Assembly (NCBI RefSeq): GCF_015355755.1
Contig: NZ_JACVEE010000002.1
Span: 310,001 to 374,000 of the forward strand
Origin: Nocardia sp. XZ_19_385
Lineage (GTDB): Bacteria > Actinomycetota > Actinomycetes > Mycobacteriales > Mycobacteriaceae
Direction: 5' to 3'
Length of the DNA: 64,000 nucleotides
Positions 30,679 to 39,627 of this stretch are shown one piece after another. Numbering within the stretch: the first letter of the stretch is position 1; each line of letters starts with the position of its first letter. The notes beneath the pieces were generated by a model, which saw nothing but the letters and a program-made list of their open reading frames with translations, searched no databases and was not told where the DNA came from. Position numbers and translations under genes: made by a program.

Positions 30679-31416
30679 TTACCGCGCGCGGTAGTGCACC
30701 CGCTGGTCGGGCGTCAGATGCTCGGTCGCGTAACTCAATGCGGTGCGGCCCATTTGGCCCGCATGCTTGTCGAGGAAGCCGATGAGCAGCAGCCGGTCGA
30801 TGCGTTTGCCTACCTCGCGCAGCATCCAGCCGACGGCTTTCTGGATCAGGTCGCGGCGGTCGTCCAGTAGTTGTTCGGCGAGTTCGAACGTGGTGGACGC
30901 GTCGCCCGCCTTGATGAACGCGAACGTGGACAGCACCGCGACGCGGCGCTCCCACAGCGAATCCGACTGTGCCAGTTGAAAAAGCAGGTCCCGGGGGCGT
31001 TCGAGCAGCCACGGTCCGACGATGTTCTCGGCCGAGACGTCGACCAGATCCCAGTTGTTCACCCGGCCGCGATGCACCGCGTCGAGGTAGAACCGCACCA
31101 TCTCCTCCTGCGCGGCCAGGTCCAGGGTGCGCGGCTTCGCCGCCTTGGCGAACCGGGCGTTGAGAATGACCAGCCCGGCCAGCCGCTCCTCGTGCACAGG
31201 ACTGTCCAGCAGTTCCTTGATCCCGGAGAGCGGCAGTCCCGCATAGCGTTTCGCGACAGCGCGGGTGGCAGGTACGCGCACCCCGATCAACACATCGCCC
31301 TCGCCGTACTCCCCCGGCCCGGTTTTGAAGAACCGCTGCAGATGGATCGCGTCGGCGGGATCGGCGACCTCCGCCAGCGCTGCCCGTACCTGCGCGGCAG
31401 TTGGTGCTTCGGTCAC
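30679..31416 (-). CDS. DNA alkylation repair protein, AlkD-like
   Basis: 245 residues of HEAT-like helical repeats typical of the AlkC/AlkD DNA glycosylases that excise alkylated bases. Recognisable stretches are HLQRFFKTGPGEYGEGD, IGVRVPATRAVAKRY, NNWDLVDVSAENIVG and the repeat LIQKAVGWMLREVGKRI. GTG 31416 is preceded by GGGAGGA. The longer frame upstream has no ribosome site and shows no similarity. It converges with kshB. Confidence 0.85.
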   Translation of the reverse strand: MTEAPTAAQVRAALAEVADPADAIHLQRFFKTGPGEYGEGDVLIGVRVPATRAVAKRYAGLPLSGIKELLDSPVHEERLAGLVILNARFAKAAKPRTLDLAAQEEMVRFYLDAVHRGRVNNWDLVDVSAENIVGPWLLERPRDLLFQLAQSDSLWERRVAVLSTFAFIKAGDASTTFELAEQLLDDRRDLIQKAVGWMLREVGKRIDRLLLIGFLDKHAGQMGRTALSYATEHLTPDQRVHYRAR

Positions 31417-31676
31417 GACATCCTCCCGGACGGTTATCGACGTGGTCGAGCACAATCCAACACCCGGTTCCAATAATCGGTCGACAGGACCCGCCGACAC
31501 CGGTACACATGGGGGCATGGTTACAGCACGTCCGCATTCGCGGTAGTTACGGCAGGTGTCTCGCAGGCGCGCTGTCGCAGCGCCGCAGACCGACTGCTCG
31601 TGCCGTCCCCGGAACGCACCATCTAGGCGAGCGTCTACGAATCAGACGAATCTAGTTGATGGAGTGGGGGATTCCC

Positions 31677-33773
31677 ATGACGCGTGCAATGGCCACCGAT
31701 CTGAGCCGGGTCCGAAATATCGGCATCATGGCCCACATCGATGCGGGCAAGACCACGACCACCGAACGCATCCTGTTCTACACCGGCGTCACCTACAAGA
31801 TCGGTGAAGTCCACGACGGCACCGCCGCCATGGACAAGATGCCGCAGGAGCAGGAGCACGGCATCACCATCGCCGCCGCGGCGACCACATGTTTCTGGGC
31901 CAAGAACCAGATCAACATCCTCGATACCCCGGGCCACGTCGACTTCACCGTCGAGGTGGAGCGTTCGCTGCGGGTACTCGACGGTGCGGTGGCGGTCTTC
32001 GATGCCAAGGAGGGTGTCGAGCCGCAGTCCGAACAGGTGTGGCGCCAGGCCGACCGGTACGACGTGCCCCGGATCTGCTTCGTCAACAAGATGGACAAGC
32101 TCGGTGCGGACTTCTTCTACACCGTGCGCACCATCCAGCAGCGCCTGGGCGCGAAACCCCTTGTGGTGCAACTACCGATCGGCGCCGAGGACAGCTTCGA
32201 AGGCGTCGTCGACCTGGTCGGGATGCGGGCCCTGCTGTGGCGCGGCGAGACCGAACTCGGGCAGCGCTACGAGATCGCCGAGATCCCGGAGCAGCTGCGG
32301 GAACTCGCCGAGCGGTACCGGAACGAGCTACTGGAGGCCGTCGCCGAGACCGACGAGGCGCTGCTGGAGAAGTACCTCGGCGGCGTGGAACTGTCGGTGG
32401 CGGAGATCCAGGGCGCGATCCGTCACCTGACGGTGCGCTCGGCGGCCTACCCGGTGCTGTGCGGTTCGGCGTTCAAGAACAAGGGCGTGCAGCCACTACT
32501 CGACGCGGTGGTCGCCTACCTGCCCTCGCCCTTGGATGCCGGTGTGGCAGTCGGTCATTCGCCGGCCGACGAGGCCGTGGCGGTGCACCGCGCACCCGAG
32601 AGCACCGCGCCGTTCGCGGCGCTGGCGTTCAAGGTGTCGGTGCACCCGTTCTTCGGCAAGCTCACCTACCTGCGGGTGTATTCGGGCCGCGCCGGCACCG
32701 GCACCGCGGTCGTCAACTCGACGAAAGGACGAAAGGAGCGCCTGGGCAAGCTGTTCCAGATGCACTCGAACACCGAGAACCCGATCCAGGAAGCGACGGC
32801 CGGGCAGATCTGTGCGGTGATCGGACTGAAGGACACCACCACCGGTGACACCCTGTGCGACCCGCACGACCAGATCGTGCTCGAATCCATGACCTTCCCG
32901 GACCCGGTCATCCGGGTGGCCATCGAGCCGAGAACCAAGTCCGATCAGGAGAAGCTGGGCACCGCCATCGCGCGCCTGGCCGACGAGGATCCGACCTTCT
33001 CGGTGCGGGTGGACGCCGAAACCGGGCAGACCGTCATCGGCGGCATGGGCGAGTTGCACCTCGACATCCTGGTCGACCGCATGAAGCGGGAGTTCAAGGT
33101 CGAGGCCAACGTCGGCAAGCCGCAGGTGGCCTATCGCGAAACCATCACCGCCACGGTGGACCGGCACGAGTACACCCATCGCAAGCAGGTGGGCGGGCGC
33201 GGCCAGTTCGCCAAGGTCGTGATCGCGGTAGCGCCGTTCGTCGGCGAGGATGGCGCGGTCTACGAGTTCGAGAGCCGGGTCACCGGCGGCCGGGTGCCGA
33301 AGGAATACATTCCCGCGGTCGACGCCGGTGCGCAGGACGCCCTGCGGACCGGGGTGCTCGCCGGATATCCGATGGTGAATGTGCACGTGGCGCTGCTCGA
33401 TGGCGCTGCGCACGTCCAGGATTCGTCGGATCTGGCGTTCCGCACCGCAGGCGCGCAGGCGGTGCGGCAGGCGATCGCCAAGGCGCGTCCGGCGCTGCTG
33501 GAGCCGATCATGGCCGTCGAAGTCGTCACCCCGGAGGAATACCTGGGTGATGTCATCGGCGACCTGAACTCCCGGCGCGGCCACGTGCAGGCGATGACGC
33601 AGCGTCGAGGCGCCCGCGTCATCCGGGCACTGGTGCCGCTGAAGGAGATGTTCGGTTACATCGGTGACCTGCGGTCCAAGACGCAGGGCCGGGCGAACTA
33701 CGCCATGGTGTTCGACTCGTACGCGCAGGTCCCCGCGGCTGTGGCCACGGAGATCATCGCCAAGGCCGGTTGA
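31677..33773 (+). CDS. fusA2: Second elongation factor G (EF-G paralogue)
   Basis: 698 residues, full-length translational GTPase with all five EF-G domains: P-loop [29 protein letters not shown], and domain IV with GGRGQFAKV and [15 protein letters not shown]. It is closely related to the EF-G of the str operon at 43594-45696. One striking change: the switch-region motif reads [14 protein letters not shown], where the operon copy has [14 protein letters not shown] (Arg to His). ATG 31677 is chosen because GGGGG lies 6 nt upstream; the frame runs further up without a better site. It stands alone, ends in a strong terminator, and points opposite to the str operon. It may be a drug-tolerant, stress or ribosome-recycling form. 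Confidence 0.92.
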   Translation: MTRAMATDLSRVRNIGIMAHIDAGKTTTTERILFYTGVTYKIGEVHDGTAAMDKMPQEQEHGITIAAAATTCFWAKNQINILDTPGHVDFTVEVERSLRVLDGAVAVFDAKEGVEPQSEQVWRQADRYDVPRICFVNKMDKLGADFFYTVRTIQQRLGAKPLVVQLPIGAEDSFEGVVDLVGMRALLWRGETELGQRYEIAEIPEQLRELAERYRNELLEAVAETDEALLEKYLGGVELSVAEIQGAIRHLTVRSAAYPVLCGSAFKNKGVQPLLDAVVAYLPSPLDAGVAVGHSPADEAVAVHRAPESTAPFAALAFKVSVHPFFGKLTYLRVYSGRAGTGTAVVNSTKGRKERLGKLFQMHSNTENPIQEATAGQICAVIGLKDTTTGDTLCDPHDQIVLESMTFPDPVIRVAIEPRTKSDQEKLGTAIARLADEDPTFSVRVDAETGQTVIGGMGELHLDILVDRMKREFKVEANVGKPQVAYRETITATVDRHEYTHRKQVGGRGQFAKVVIAVAPFVGEDGAVYEFESRVTGGRVPKEYIPAVDAGAQDALRTGVLAGYPMVNVHVALLDGAAHVQDSSDLAFRTAGAQAVRQAIAKARPALLEPIMAVEVVTPEEYLGDVIGDLNSRRGHVQAMTQRRGARVIRALVPLKEMFGYIGDLRSKTQGRANYAMVFDSYAQVPAAVATEIIAKAG

Positions 33774-33774
33774 C

Positions 33775-33818
33775 ATCAGGACAGCACCGTCGCCAGCGGG
33801 CGGCGGTGCTGTCCTGAT
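33775..33818 (+). terminator. Terminator after second EF-G gene
   Basis: A perfect 15-bp stem, ATCAGGACAGCACCG with CGGTGCTGTCCTGAT, starts two bases after the fusA2 stop. An inner CGCC/GGCG extension closes the loop. There is no clear T-run, as is common in high-GC actinobacteria. Confidence 0.85.
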
Positions 33819-33903
33819 TGCCCACGCGTGTCGCGGGTACGTGTCGCAGTAAGAGCCCGATAACCCGGCTATCCCCCCACCGGCGCGGGAAGGACGCGGA
33901 AGA

Positions 33904-34209
33904 ATGGCAAGCTCAGGTCGTTGCCCGGAATGTGAGCACGACGGTATACCGATCCTGTACGGACTACCGCTCGCCAAGGCGCGAGTCATGGCGGTACGCG
34001 GCGATATTCGACTAGGCGGCTGTCTGGTTTCCTTCGATGACCCCCAATGGGAATGCTCCAACTGCAAGCAGCTGTGGCACGATCCGGAGGGCGCGGCCCT
34101 GGCACTCTCGGCCTTGTTCGCACGACCCCAGGAATTCACCGCCGCACCGCGCCGCCGCAAGCGACGCTGGTCGGGCCTGGGCAGGTTTCACCAAGTCGAC
34201 CGCCAATAA
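33904..34209 (+). CDS. Small zinc-ribbon-like protein
   Basis: 101 residues, function unknown. Two CxxC pairs (CPECEHDG near the start, CSNCKQLW ~50) flank a conserved core, GIPILYGLP and GGCLVSFDDPQW, so a single zinc-ribbon fold is likely. The C-terminal ~25 residues are basic (PRRRKRRW). It is paralogous to the gene at 35773-36081, which shares CPxCxxDGxPIxYGxP, MGGC-type and PxWxC blocks. It sits between fusA2 and a membrane protein gene. Confidence 0.7.
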   Translation: MASSGRCPECEHDGIPILYGLPLAKARVMAVRGDIRLGGCLVSFDDPQWECSNCKQLWHDPEGAALALSALFARPQEFTAAPRRRKRRWSGLGRFHQVDRQ

Positions 34210-34223
34210 CTGCCCGTCCCTCA

Positions 34224-34229
34224 TAATCT
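34224..34229 (+). promoter_or_regulatory. -10 element (TAATCT), likely leaderless start
   Basis: TAATCT fits TANNNT and ends 6 nt before ATG 34236, which has no ribosome site. Transcription would begin at or near the start codon. Confidence 0.5.
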
Positions 34230-34235
34230 GCGGGT

Positions 34236-34853
34236 ATGACAACAACGCCGCCCTCGGCGCCTTCCCGATGGTCCGGAATCAGGTTGGCAGTCACAGAATT
34301 TGTGCGCGCTCATGCACGTGGGATCATCGCCACGACCATCGCCATTGTCTTGGCTCTTGCCGGCACGGCCGGTTTGATCAGCCTCGGCATGGACCTCAAA
34401 CAAAATCAGAATCCGTCTCCGGCGCCCCCGACCGGCGTCCCATTACCCACGGTCACAACTGCTGTCGCACCGAAGATCCTCTCGCAGGACACCAGTAAGA
34501 CGATCAGGGACGTCGAAGGCATCGACCTGGACACAGGAGACATCAAGAACCAAGACATCCTCGGTGTCGACGCCAGCCCGTCTCGAACCGCCGACAGGCT
34601 CAACGCGATGACCAATGCCGCATCGCGTTTCGCCATTCCCGGCCAAGGCGCGGACAGCGTCTTCCACCGATGCTCGACAGTGCCGGAAGCTTCCTGGACC
34701 CACCCTTTGCTCAACCTCTACGCGCTGGATCCCGGGGCCACTATCTGTGTGCGCACTGATCAGGGAAATATTTCCGCGATGACCGTGACCCATGTCCCCT
34801 CAGCGGGCGAGCCACACCTCGAATTCGACTACATCACCTGGCGGGCACGCTGA
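34236..34853 (+). CDS. Membrane-anchored hypothetical protein
   Basis: 205 residues, not recognised. A short cytoplasmic N-terminus is followed by one hydrophobic segment (~residues 29-51, GIIATTIAIVLALAGTAGLI), then a Pro/Thr-rich linker and an extracellular domain of about 130 residues. Two cysteines (in HRCSTVPEASW and ATICVRTDQG) could form a disulfide. Type II topology is expected. The start lacks a ribosome site and is probably leaderless. Confidence 0.65.
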   Translation: MTTTPPSAPSRWSGIRLAVTEFVRAHARGIIATTIAIVLALAGTAGLISLGMDLKQNQNPSPAPPTGVPLPTVTTAVAPKILSQDTSKTIRDVEGIDLDTGDIKNQDILGVDASPSRTADRLNAMTNAASRFAIPGQGADSVFHRCSTVPEASWTHPLLNLYALDPGATICVRTDQGNISAMTVTHVPSAGEPHLEFDYITWRAR

Positions 34854-34906
34854 CAGCCGCCGCCGAGTAGGCTCGACACGAGTACTACAAAGCGTAGGAG
34901 GAACTG

Positions 34907-35722
34907 ATGGGCCGGTCTACTTCCGCCGCGGCACTGGCGGTCACCGAAGGCGCGCTGAAACACGGATTGCCCTATCTCGCAATGGGTTCCGGGCAGCCGC
35001 TGGTCTTCCTGCGCTGGTTCACGGCCGATCATGCCAACCCGACCGGCTGGATGCGGGACACCGAGATCAAGTCGCTCGCGCCCCTGGCCCGCGACTTCCG
35101 CGTCTACGCCGTCGGCCGCGCGCCCGGGATGGCCGCGGGCACCACGATGGCCGACATCGCGACCCAGCACGCGGAGGCGCTGCATTCCGAATTCGGCGGT
35201 CCCGTAGACGTTCTCGGCATCTCTTCGGGCGGTTCGGTGGCGCTGCAACTCGCCGCCGACCACCCCGGCGCTGTACGCAAACTCGTCGTGGCCTCCTCGG
35301 GGTACCGCCTGGAGCGAGCCGCGTCCGCCTCCCAGGTGAAGTTCGGCGAAGCGGCCGCCCGCGGCGAACGCGCCCTGCACCACATGGCCTCGGTCGGCTT
35401 CGCCAACCCGGTGGTGGCGCGGCTCGCCGCCGCCGGCATGTGGCTGCTGGATCCGCTCGCACGCCCGAAGAACCCCGCCGACACGCTCGCCTTCGTCCGC
35501 GCCGAGGACGCCTTCGACCTCGACGGCCGCCTCTCCGACATCAAAGCCCCCACCCTGGTGGTCGGCGGCGAACGCGACGGCTTCTACCCGGTAGCGAACT
35601 TCCGCCACACCGCCGACGGAATCCCCAACTCGCACTTGATCATCTACCCCGGCGCCAGTCACATGGGCGCCATCAAACACCCGCGCTTCGCCCCCGACCT
35701 CACGGCCTTCCTCACTCGGTAG
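34907..35722 (+). CDS. Alpha/beta-fold hydrolase
   Basis: 271 residues. Nucleophile elbow GISSGG (Ser near residue 106), acid in VGGERDGFYP and catalytic His in GASHMG give the usual triad. The oxyanion region is around LVFLRWFTADHANPTG, where the common HG motif is replaced by RW. The substrate is unknown. AGGAGG lies 5 nt before the ATG, a strong site. A small zinc-ribbon gene follows 50 nt downstream on the same strand. Confidence 0.85.
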   Translation: MGRSTSAAALAVTEGALKHGLPYLAMGSGQPLVFLRWFTADHANPTGWMRDTEIKSLAPLARDFRVYAVGRAPGMAAGTTMADIATQHAEALHSEFGGPVDVLGISSGGSVALQLAADHPGAVRKLVVASSGYRLERAASASQVKFGEAAARGERALHHMASVGFANPVVARLAAAGMWLLDPLARPKNPADTLAFVRAEDAFDLDGRLSDIKAPTLVVGGERDGFYPVANFRHTADGIPNSHLIIYPGASHMGAIKHPRFAPDLTAFLTR

Positions 35723-35772
35723 GGCAAACCGGGCGACACCGGCCAGGGCACCCCCGGGTGCACACTGAACAC

Positions 35773-36081
35773 ATGGCCGAACACGCAACCTGTCCCCGGT
35801 GCGGCACCGACGGCGTCCCGATCATCTACGGCTTTCCCTCCGCAGCGGTCATGGACAAGGTCGAAGCCGGCCGCGCGCAAATGGGCGGCTGCGTCATCAC
35901 CGGCACCGAACCGCGCTGGGCCTGCCCGTCCTACCAGCACCGCTGGCGCACCGACACTCCCGCGCACACAGACACCCCCGAACTCCGGCGTGCGCCCTCC
36001 ACCTCACGCCGAACTCGCACTGACGCAGCCGAACTCAGCCCCGAAATCCACCGCGACGACACCGGCCGCAAGCCCTCCTGA
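35773..36081 (+). CDS. Degenerate zinc-ribbon paralogue
   Basis: 102 residues, function unknown. It shares its first ~60 residues with the 33904-34209 protein: CPRCGTDGVPIIYGFP, MGGCVITGTEPRWAC. However, the second metal pair is broken: CPSYQHRW replaces CSNCKQLW, so the fourth cysteine is Tyr. The C-terminal tail is charged and Thr/Arg-rich and does not match its paralogue. Zinc binding may be lost or use another ligand. It converges on the TetR gene 29 nt away. Confidence 0.65.
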   Translation: MAEHATCPRCGTDGVPIIYGFPSAAVMDKVEAGRAQMGGCVITGTEPRWACPSYQHRWRTDTPAHTDTPELRRAPSTSRRTRTDAAELSPEIHRDDTGRKPS

Positions 36082-36110
36082 TTGCACCCGCCACGCCGAT
36101 ATCGCCGAAC

Positions 36111-36752
36111 TCAACCCAACTGCGTCATACCGGCCGCGACGACCTGAGCGATGTTCAGAACATCATCGGCATGCGGCAACGACACCCCGTCCAACGCCTG
36201 CAGCCGGTCACTGCTGGCGATGGCGAACATCGCCGATACCCACGCTGTCGCACAGGCTTTCACCGTGCCCGGCCGGATCTTGGTCGGCGCGCTGGCCTCG
36301 AGCACCTTGACGGTCACCTCCAGCAACTGATCGCGCAGGTGCCGCAGCTGACGACGCACATCGGGATGCGTATCGGCCTCGCGCCACATGATCACGCGCA
36401 TCACCGAGGAATGGTGGTCGCGCAGATTCAGCGCGGCGTCCAGGTTGACCAGGCTGGCCGCGGGATCGCCGGGGGTGACGACGGTGCCGATGTCGGCGAT
36501 CGGCTGTGCGGGCACGCGTTCGGCCATCAGGGCCGAGAGGATCGCGTCCTTGGTCGGGAAGTAGTAGAAGACAAGGCCTTTCGGGACGCCAGCCGCGGTG
36601 GCGAGCGCGGCTGTCGGCGTCGCGTCGAAGCCCTGTGCGGCGAACAGTTTTTCGGCCGCATCCAGAATGAGTTGCCGGGCGTCGCCGTCCACTTTCGCGC
36701 TACGGCGACGCCCGGCACGGTCCCCTCGCCGAGGGGATTTCGGCATTTGCAT
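36111..36752 (-). CDS. TetR-family regulator coupled to SPW-repeat protein
   Basis: 213 residues. A basic N-terminus precedes a TetR DNA-binding domain (LILDAAEKLFAAQGFDATPT, LATAAGVPKGLVFYYFP, KDAILSALM); the remainder is a helical ligand/dimer domain. ATG 36752 overlaps the TGA of the upstream SPW gene (TGATG), so the two are translated together. The near-palindrome at 37161-37178 before the pair is a likely autoregulatory operator. The inducer is unknown. Confidence 0.88.
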   Translation of the reverse strand: MQMPKSPRRGDRAGRRRSAKVDGDARQLILDAAEKLFAAQGFDATPTAALATAAGVPKGLVFYYFPTKDAILSALMAERVPAQPIADIGTVVTPGDPAASLVNLDAALNLRDHHSSVMRVIMWREADTHPDVRRQLRHLRDQLLEVTVKVLEASAPTKIRPGTVKACATAWVSAMFAIASSDRLQALDGVSLPHADDVLNIAQVVAAGMTQLG

Positions 36753-37108
36753 CAGTGGTGCGGCGCCATGTTGTGCAGACGACCCGACACCGTCGGCAGT
36801 GCCGCTACCGCGACCACTACCGTCGCTACCCCGACTACCCATGCGGTCCAGGATGCGCCGAAGTAGGCGGTGAAGTCCAACACCCACGGCGACAGGAACA
36901 GCAGTGCGCCGAACAGCGCCATCGCGTAGTCGAGCGCCGCCAGGGACGCGCGGTAGATCTGCGCCAGACCGGTGAGGGCGATCAGCGCGCCGAGGATGAT
37001 CAGCGCCCAGAACGCATTGTCGTTGGTCGCGACCCAGAGGGTGGACAGTGCGGCGAAGACGCCGAGTGCGACGGCGAGGCCGTCCTGTGCACGGCTATTG
37101 GTGAACAT
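36752..37108 (-). CDS. SPW-repeat integral membrane protein
   Basis: 118 residues, nearly all hydrophobic, with about four transmembrane segments. The motif FLSPWVLDF is the SPW repeat typical of small actinobacterial membrane proteins; the first half, with ATNDNAFWALIILG, is the degenerate second copy. AGGAGG lies 6 nt before the ATG. First gene of a two-gene operon with the TetR gene. Role unknown, possibly envelope stress. Confidence 0.8.
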   Translation of the reverse strand: MFTNSRAQDGLAVALGVFAALSTLWVATNDNAFWALIILGALIALTGLAQIYRASLAALDYAMALFGALLFLSPWVLDFTAYFGASWTAWVVGVATVVVAVAALPTVSGRLHNMAPHH

Positions 37109-37150
37109 GATGTGCCTCCTAAAGGCTCCGAATGTGTCCGTACCTCCCGG

Positions 37151-37178
37151 TATATACCTGATTGACCGCCCGATCAAT
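37151..37178 (-). promoter_or_regulatory. Promoter and TetR operator of SPW-tetR operon
   Basis: Near-palindrome ATTGATCGGGCGGTCAAT (minus strand, 37178-37161; 7-bp arms, one mismatch) overlaps a candidate -35 TTGATC, with TATACC 17 nt downstream as -10. It is about 53 bp before the SPW ATG, the typical layout of a self-repressing TetR unit. The rest of the 314-bp gap (37179-37422) shows no gene and presumably carries the promoter of the divergent reductase. Confidence 0.6.
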
Positions 37179-37422
37179 ACTTCTGTGGACACGTTTCCGC
37201 ACCGACATTCCGATGTGACCGCCCACACAAACCAGTAAAACCAAGCAACCGTTAGGGTGAGGTTGTGGACGTCCGGCAGAGTTACCAGCAGCGCGAGGTT
37301 GCACCGCTGTCGCGAGCGGGTATCCCACCTCAGTCGCCTCCACCGGGCCGCACGCCGTTTCACTCTCGTCCACAGGCAATTCCGGCGGGTCACACCGTCC
37401 TGGCATCGAAAGGTAGGGCGGC

Positions 37423-38640
37423 ATGACAGCGCCGATTGTGATCGTCGGAGCCGGTTTGGCCGGATTGCGCACCGCCGAGGAACTGCGCCGCGCGGGTTAC
37501 GCGGGCGGGATCGTGCTGATCGGCGAGGAATCCCGGCTCCCCTACGACCGCCCGCCGCTGTCCAAGCAATTCGTCCGCGGTGAAACCGACGACACCACAC
37601 TGCGTCCCGCGGAGTTCTTCAGCGAGAACCAGATCGAGCTGCGGCTCGACACCGCGGCGACCGGCGTGGACACCGCCGCCCGCCAGGTCCGTCTCGCCGA
37701 CGGTGGTCGGATCGACTACGACCAGCTGGTCATCGCGACCGGTCTGCGGCCTCGCCGTTTACCCGGTCTACCCGATCTGAAGGGCGTGCACGTCCTGCGT
37801 GATCACACCGACGCCGCCACCTTGCGCGCCGAATTGGCCGGTGCCAAAAAGGCGCTCGTGGTCGGGGCCGGGTTCATCGGCTGCGAGGTCGCCGCCAGTT
37901 TCCGGGCGAGCGGGGTGGCCGTCGTCCTCGTCGAACCCCAGCCGACGCCCCTGGCCTCCGTACTCGGCGAACAGGTCGGCGCGCTCGTCGCCCGCATGCA
38001 CCGGGCCGAGGGCGTCGACCTGCGCTGCAACACCGGCCTCGACACCTTCCTCGCCGACGACTCCGACCGCGTGCGCGGCGCCCGCCTCTCCGACGGCACC
38101 GAGATCGCCGCCGACCTCGTCGTCATCGGCGTCGGCTCCCGGCCGGTCACCGAATGGCTCACCGACTCCGGCATCGAACTCGCCGAACCCGCCGTCGGCG
38201 GCGGCGTGCTGACCGACGAGGTCGGCCGCACCTCCGTCCCCGGCGTCTGGGCCGTCGGCGACGTCGCCGCCTGGCTGCACGCTGTGCCCGACCAAGACAC
38301 CGGCCACCGCAAGCGCGTCGAACACTGGACCAACGCCGGCGAACAAGCCAAACTCCTCACCTGCGCACTGCTCGGCTTGGCCGCCCCCACCGCCGCCCAG
38401 GTTCCCTACTTCTGGAGCGACCAGTACGAGGTGAAGATCCAAGCCCTCGGCACCCCCAACGCCGCCGACGACGTCACCATCGTCAGCGACGACGGCCGTA
38501 AATTCCTCGCCTACTACGCCCAGGACGGCATCCTCACCGGCGTCGTCGGCGCCGGGCTCACCGCCAAGGTGATGAAAACCCGCGCCAAACTGGCAACTCG
38601 GACCGCACTGTCCGACCTGCTCACCCCCGCTACCACCTGA
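37423..38640 (+). CDS. FAD-dependent ferredoxin/rubredoxin-type reductase
   Basis: 405 residues, the usual length for pyridine-nucleotide-disulfide-fold reductases that serve cytochrome P450 or Rieske dioxygenase ferredoxins. Visible features: the N-terminal FAD motif IVIVGAGLAGLRTAEEL, the RPPLSK motif (~45-50), the NAD-binding VVGAGFIGCEVAASF (~145-160) and the second FAD motif VWAVGDVA. The C-terminal domain has VEHWTNAGEQ and PYFWSDQY, characteristic of this family. No ferredoxin gene is adjacent, so the partner is unknown. The ATG is preceded by GAAAGG. Confidence 0.87.
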   Translation: MTAPIVIVGAGLAGLRTAEELRRAGYAGGIVLIGEESRLPYDRPPLSKQFVRGETDDTTLRPAEFFSENQIELRLDTAATGVDTAARQVRLADGGRIDYDQLVIATGLRPRRLPGLPDLKGVHVLRDHTDAATLRAELAGAKKALVVGAGFIGCEVAASFRASGVAVVLVEPQPTPLASVLGEQVGALVARMHRAEGVDLRCNTGLDTFLADDSDRVRGARLSDGTEIAADLVVIGVGSRPVTEWLTDSGIELAEPAVGGGVLTDEVGRTSVPGVWAVGDVAAWLHAVPDQDTGHRKRVEHWTNAGEQAKLLTCALLGLAAPTAAQVPYFWSDQYEVKIQALGTPNAADDVTIVSDDGRKFLAYYAQDGILTGVVGAGLTAKVMKTRAKLATRTALSDLLTPATT

Positions 38641-38694
38641 CCTCCCTTATCGGAGCGCTAAGGCTTCGATGGGGGTGCGGCGCGGGCGCTGTAA

Positions 38695-38700
38695 TACGGT
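38695..38700 (+). promoter_or_regulatory. -10 element (TACGGT), likely leaderless start
   Basis: TACGGT (TANNNT) ends 6 nt before GTG 38707 in a 66-bp gap without a ribosome site. The same hexamer occurs before the sixA-like gene. Confidence 0.45.
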
Positions 38701-38706
38701 GGTCAC

Positions 38707-39465
38707 GTGATCGTCGCGCTCATCGATTCCGGGTTGGGGCTGCTACCCACGGCCGCGTGGCTGCGCAAGCTGCGGCCCGAGGTCGATCTGCTGCTGCAGA
38801 CGGACCCGGACGGCGCGCCATGGGGGCCGAAGCCGGAGCAGTGGGTGGTGGACCGAGTTGTGGAAGCGGCGCGGAACTCGCTGCGGCACGGGGCGCAGGT
38901 GATCGTGCTGCCCTGCAACACCGCGAGCGTCACCGCGCTGGAGCACGTCCGCGCCGAAGTCGGGCCCGACGTGCCGGTGGTGGGCACCGTTCCGGCCATC
39001 AAACCCGCTGCGGCCGTCTGCAATTCCGTGGCGGTCTGGGCGACGGCGGCGACCACCGCCAGCAAGTACCAGGCCAATCTGATCGCGCAATTCGCCGGTG
39101 ACGCGAAGGTGGTCGGCGTCGCCTGCCACGGCTTGGCCGACGCCATCGACCGCGGCGACCTCGCCGCCGCCAAAGCTTCCATCGCCCGCGCCGCCGAACA
39201 ATCGCCCGCCGACCTCGAAGGCGTAGTTCTCGGCTGCACCCACTACCCGCTCGTCATCGACGAAATCATCGCCGCCCTGCCCGCCGGCGTCCGGCTCTTC
39301 GACAGCGCCGAAGCCGTAGCCGCCCAAACCCTCCGCCGCCTCGACGCGCTGAACCTTGCCCCGGGCACCGGCAAAGTCACCGTCCTCAACAGTGCCCGGC
39401 CCGGAGCCCTTCCCTCCTCGGCCGCCCACTTCGCACCCGGCCGCCTCCTCGGCGCCAAACCCTGA
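38707..39465 (+). CDS. Glutamate/aspartate racemase-family protein
   Basis: 252 residues. Two catalytic-cysteine motifs of the racemase fold are present: LPCNTAS (~residue 71) and GCTHYPL (~178). The N-terminal motif is DSGLGLL rather than the MurI DSGxGG, and the protein is slightly shorter than MurI, so it could be a divergent or second racemase. The GTG start appears to be leaderless. It could supply D-amino acids for cell wall or peptide products, but that is inference. Confidence 0.75.
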   Translation: MIVALIDSGLGLLPTAAWLRKLRPEVDLLLQTDPDGAPWGPKPEQWVVDRVVEAARNSLRHGAQVIVLPCNTASVTALEHVRAEVGPDVPVVGTVPAIKPAAAVCNSVAVWATAATTASKYQANLIAQFAGDAKVVGVACHGLADAIDRGDLAAAKASIARAAEQSPADLEGVVLGCTHYPLVIDEIIAALPAGVRLFDSAEAVAAQTLRRLDALNLAPGTGKVTVLNSARPGALPSSAAHFAPGRLLGAKP

Positions 39466-39548
39466 CGCCGTTCTCGAATTTCTTTCCGACGCTCCCGCTT
39501 TGAGCGGCCGCGAATCCAAGAGTTGTTGCGCTGCAACGCGATTTGGAG

Positions 39549-39575
39549 TTATCCCCAGGATGAAAGTTATCCACA
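39549..39575 (+). other. Pair of DnaA-box-like sequences
   Basis: TTATCCCCA (39549) and a perfect TTATCCACA (39567) in the same orientation, 18 bp apart, in the gap between the racemase-like and AbiEi-like genes. The spacing equals that of a second pair at 55287-55313. Confidence 0.4.
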
Positions 39576-39627
39576 GGGGCGGGTTTTTCGTGGGGGTAGC
39601 AGCGCAGGCCCGGCGCATCATTGCCGG

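Noticed and set aside
31417..31676. tRNA or riboswitch before fusA2
   Set aside because: No cloverleaf or conserved aptamer; only a weak GCGCTG/CAGCGC dyad near 31569-31583.
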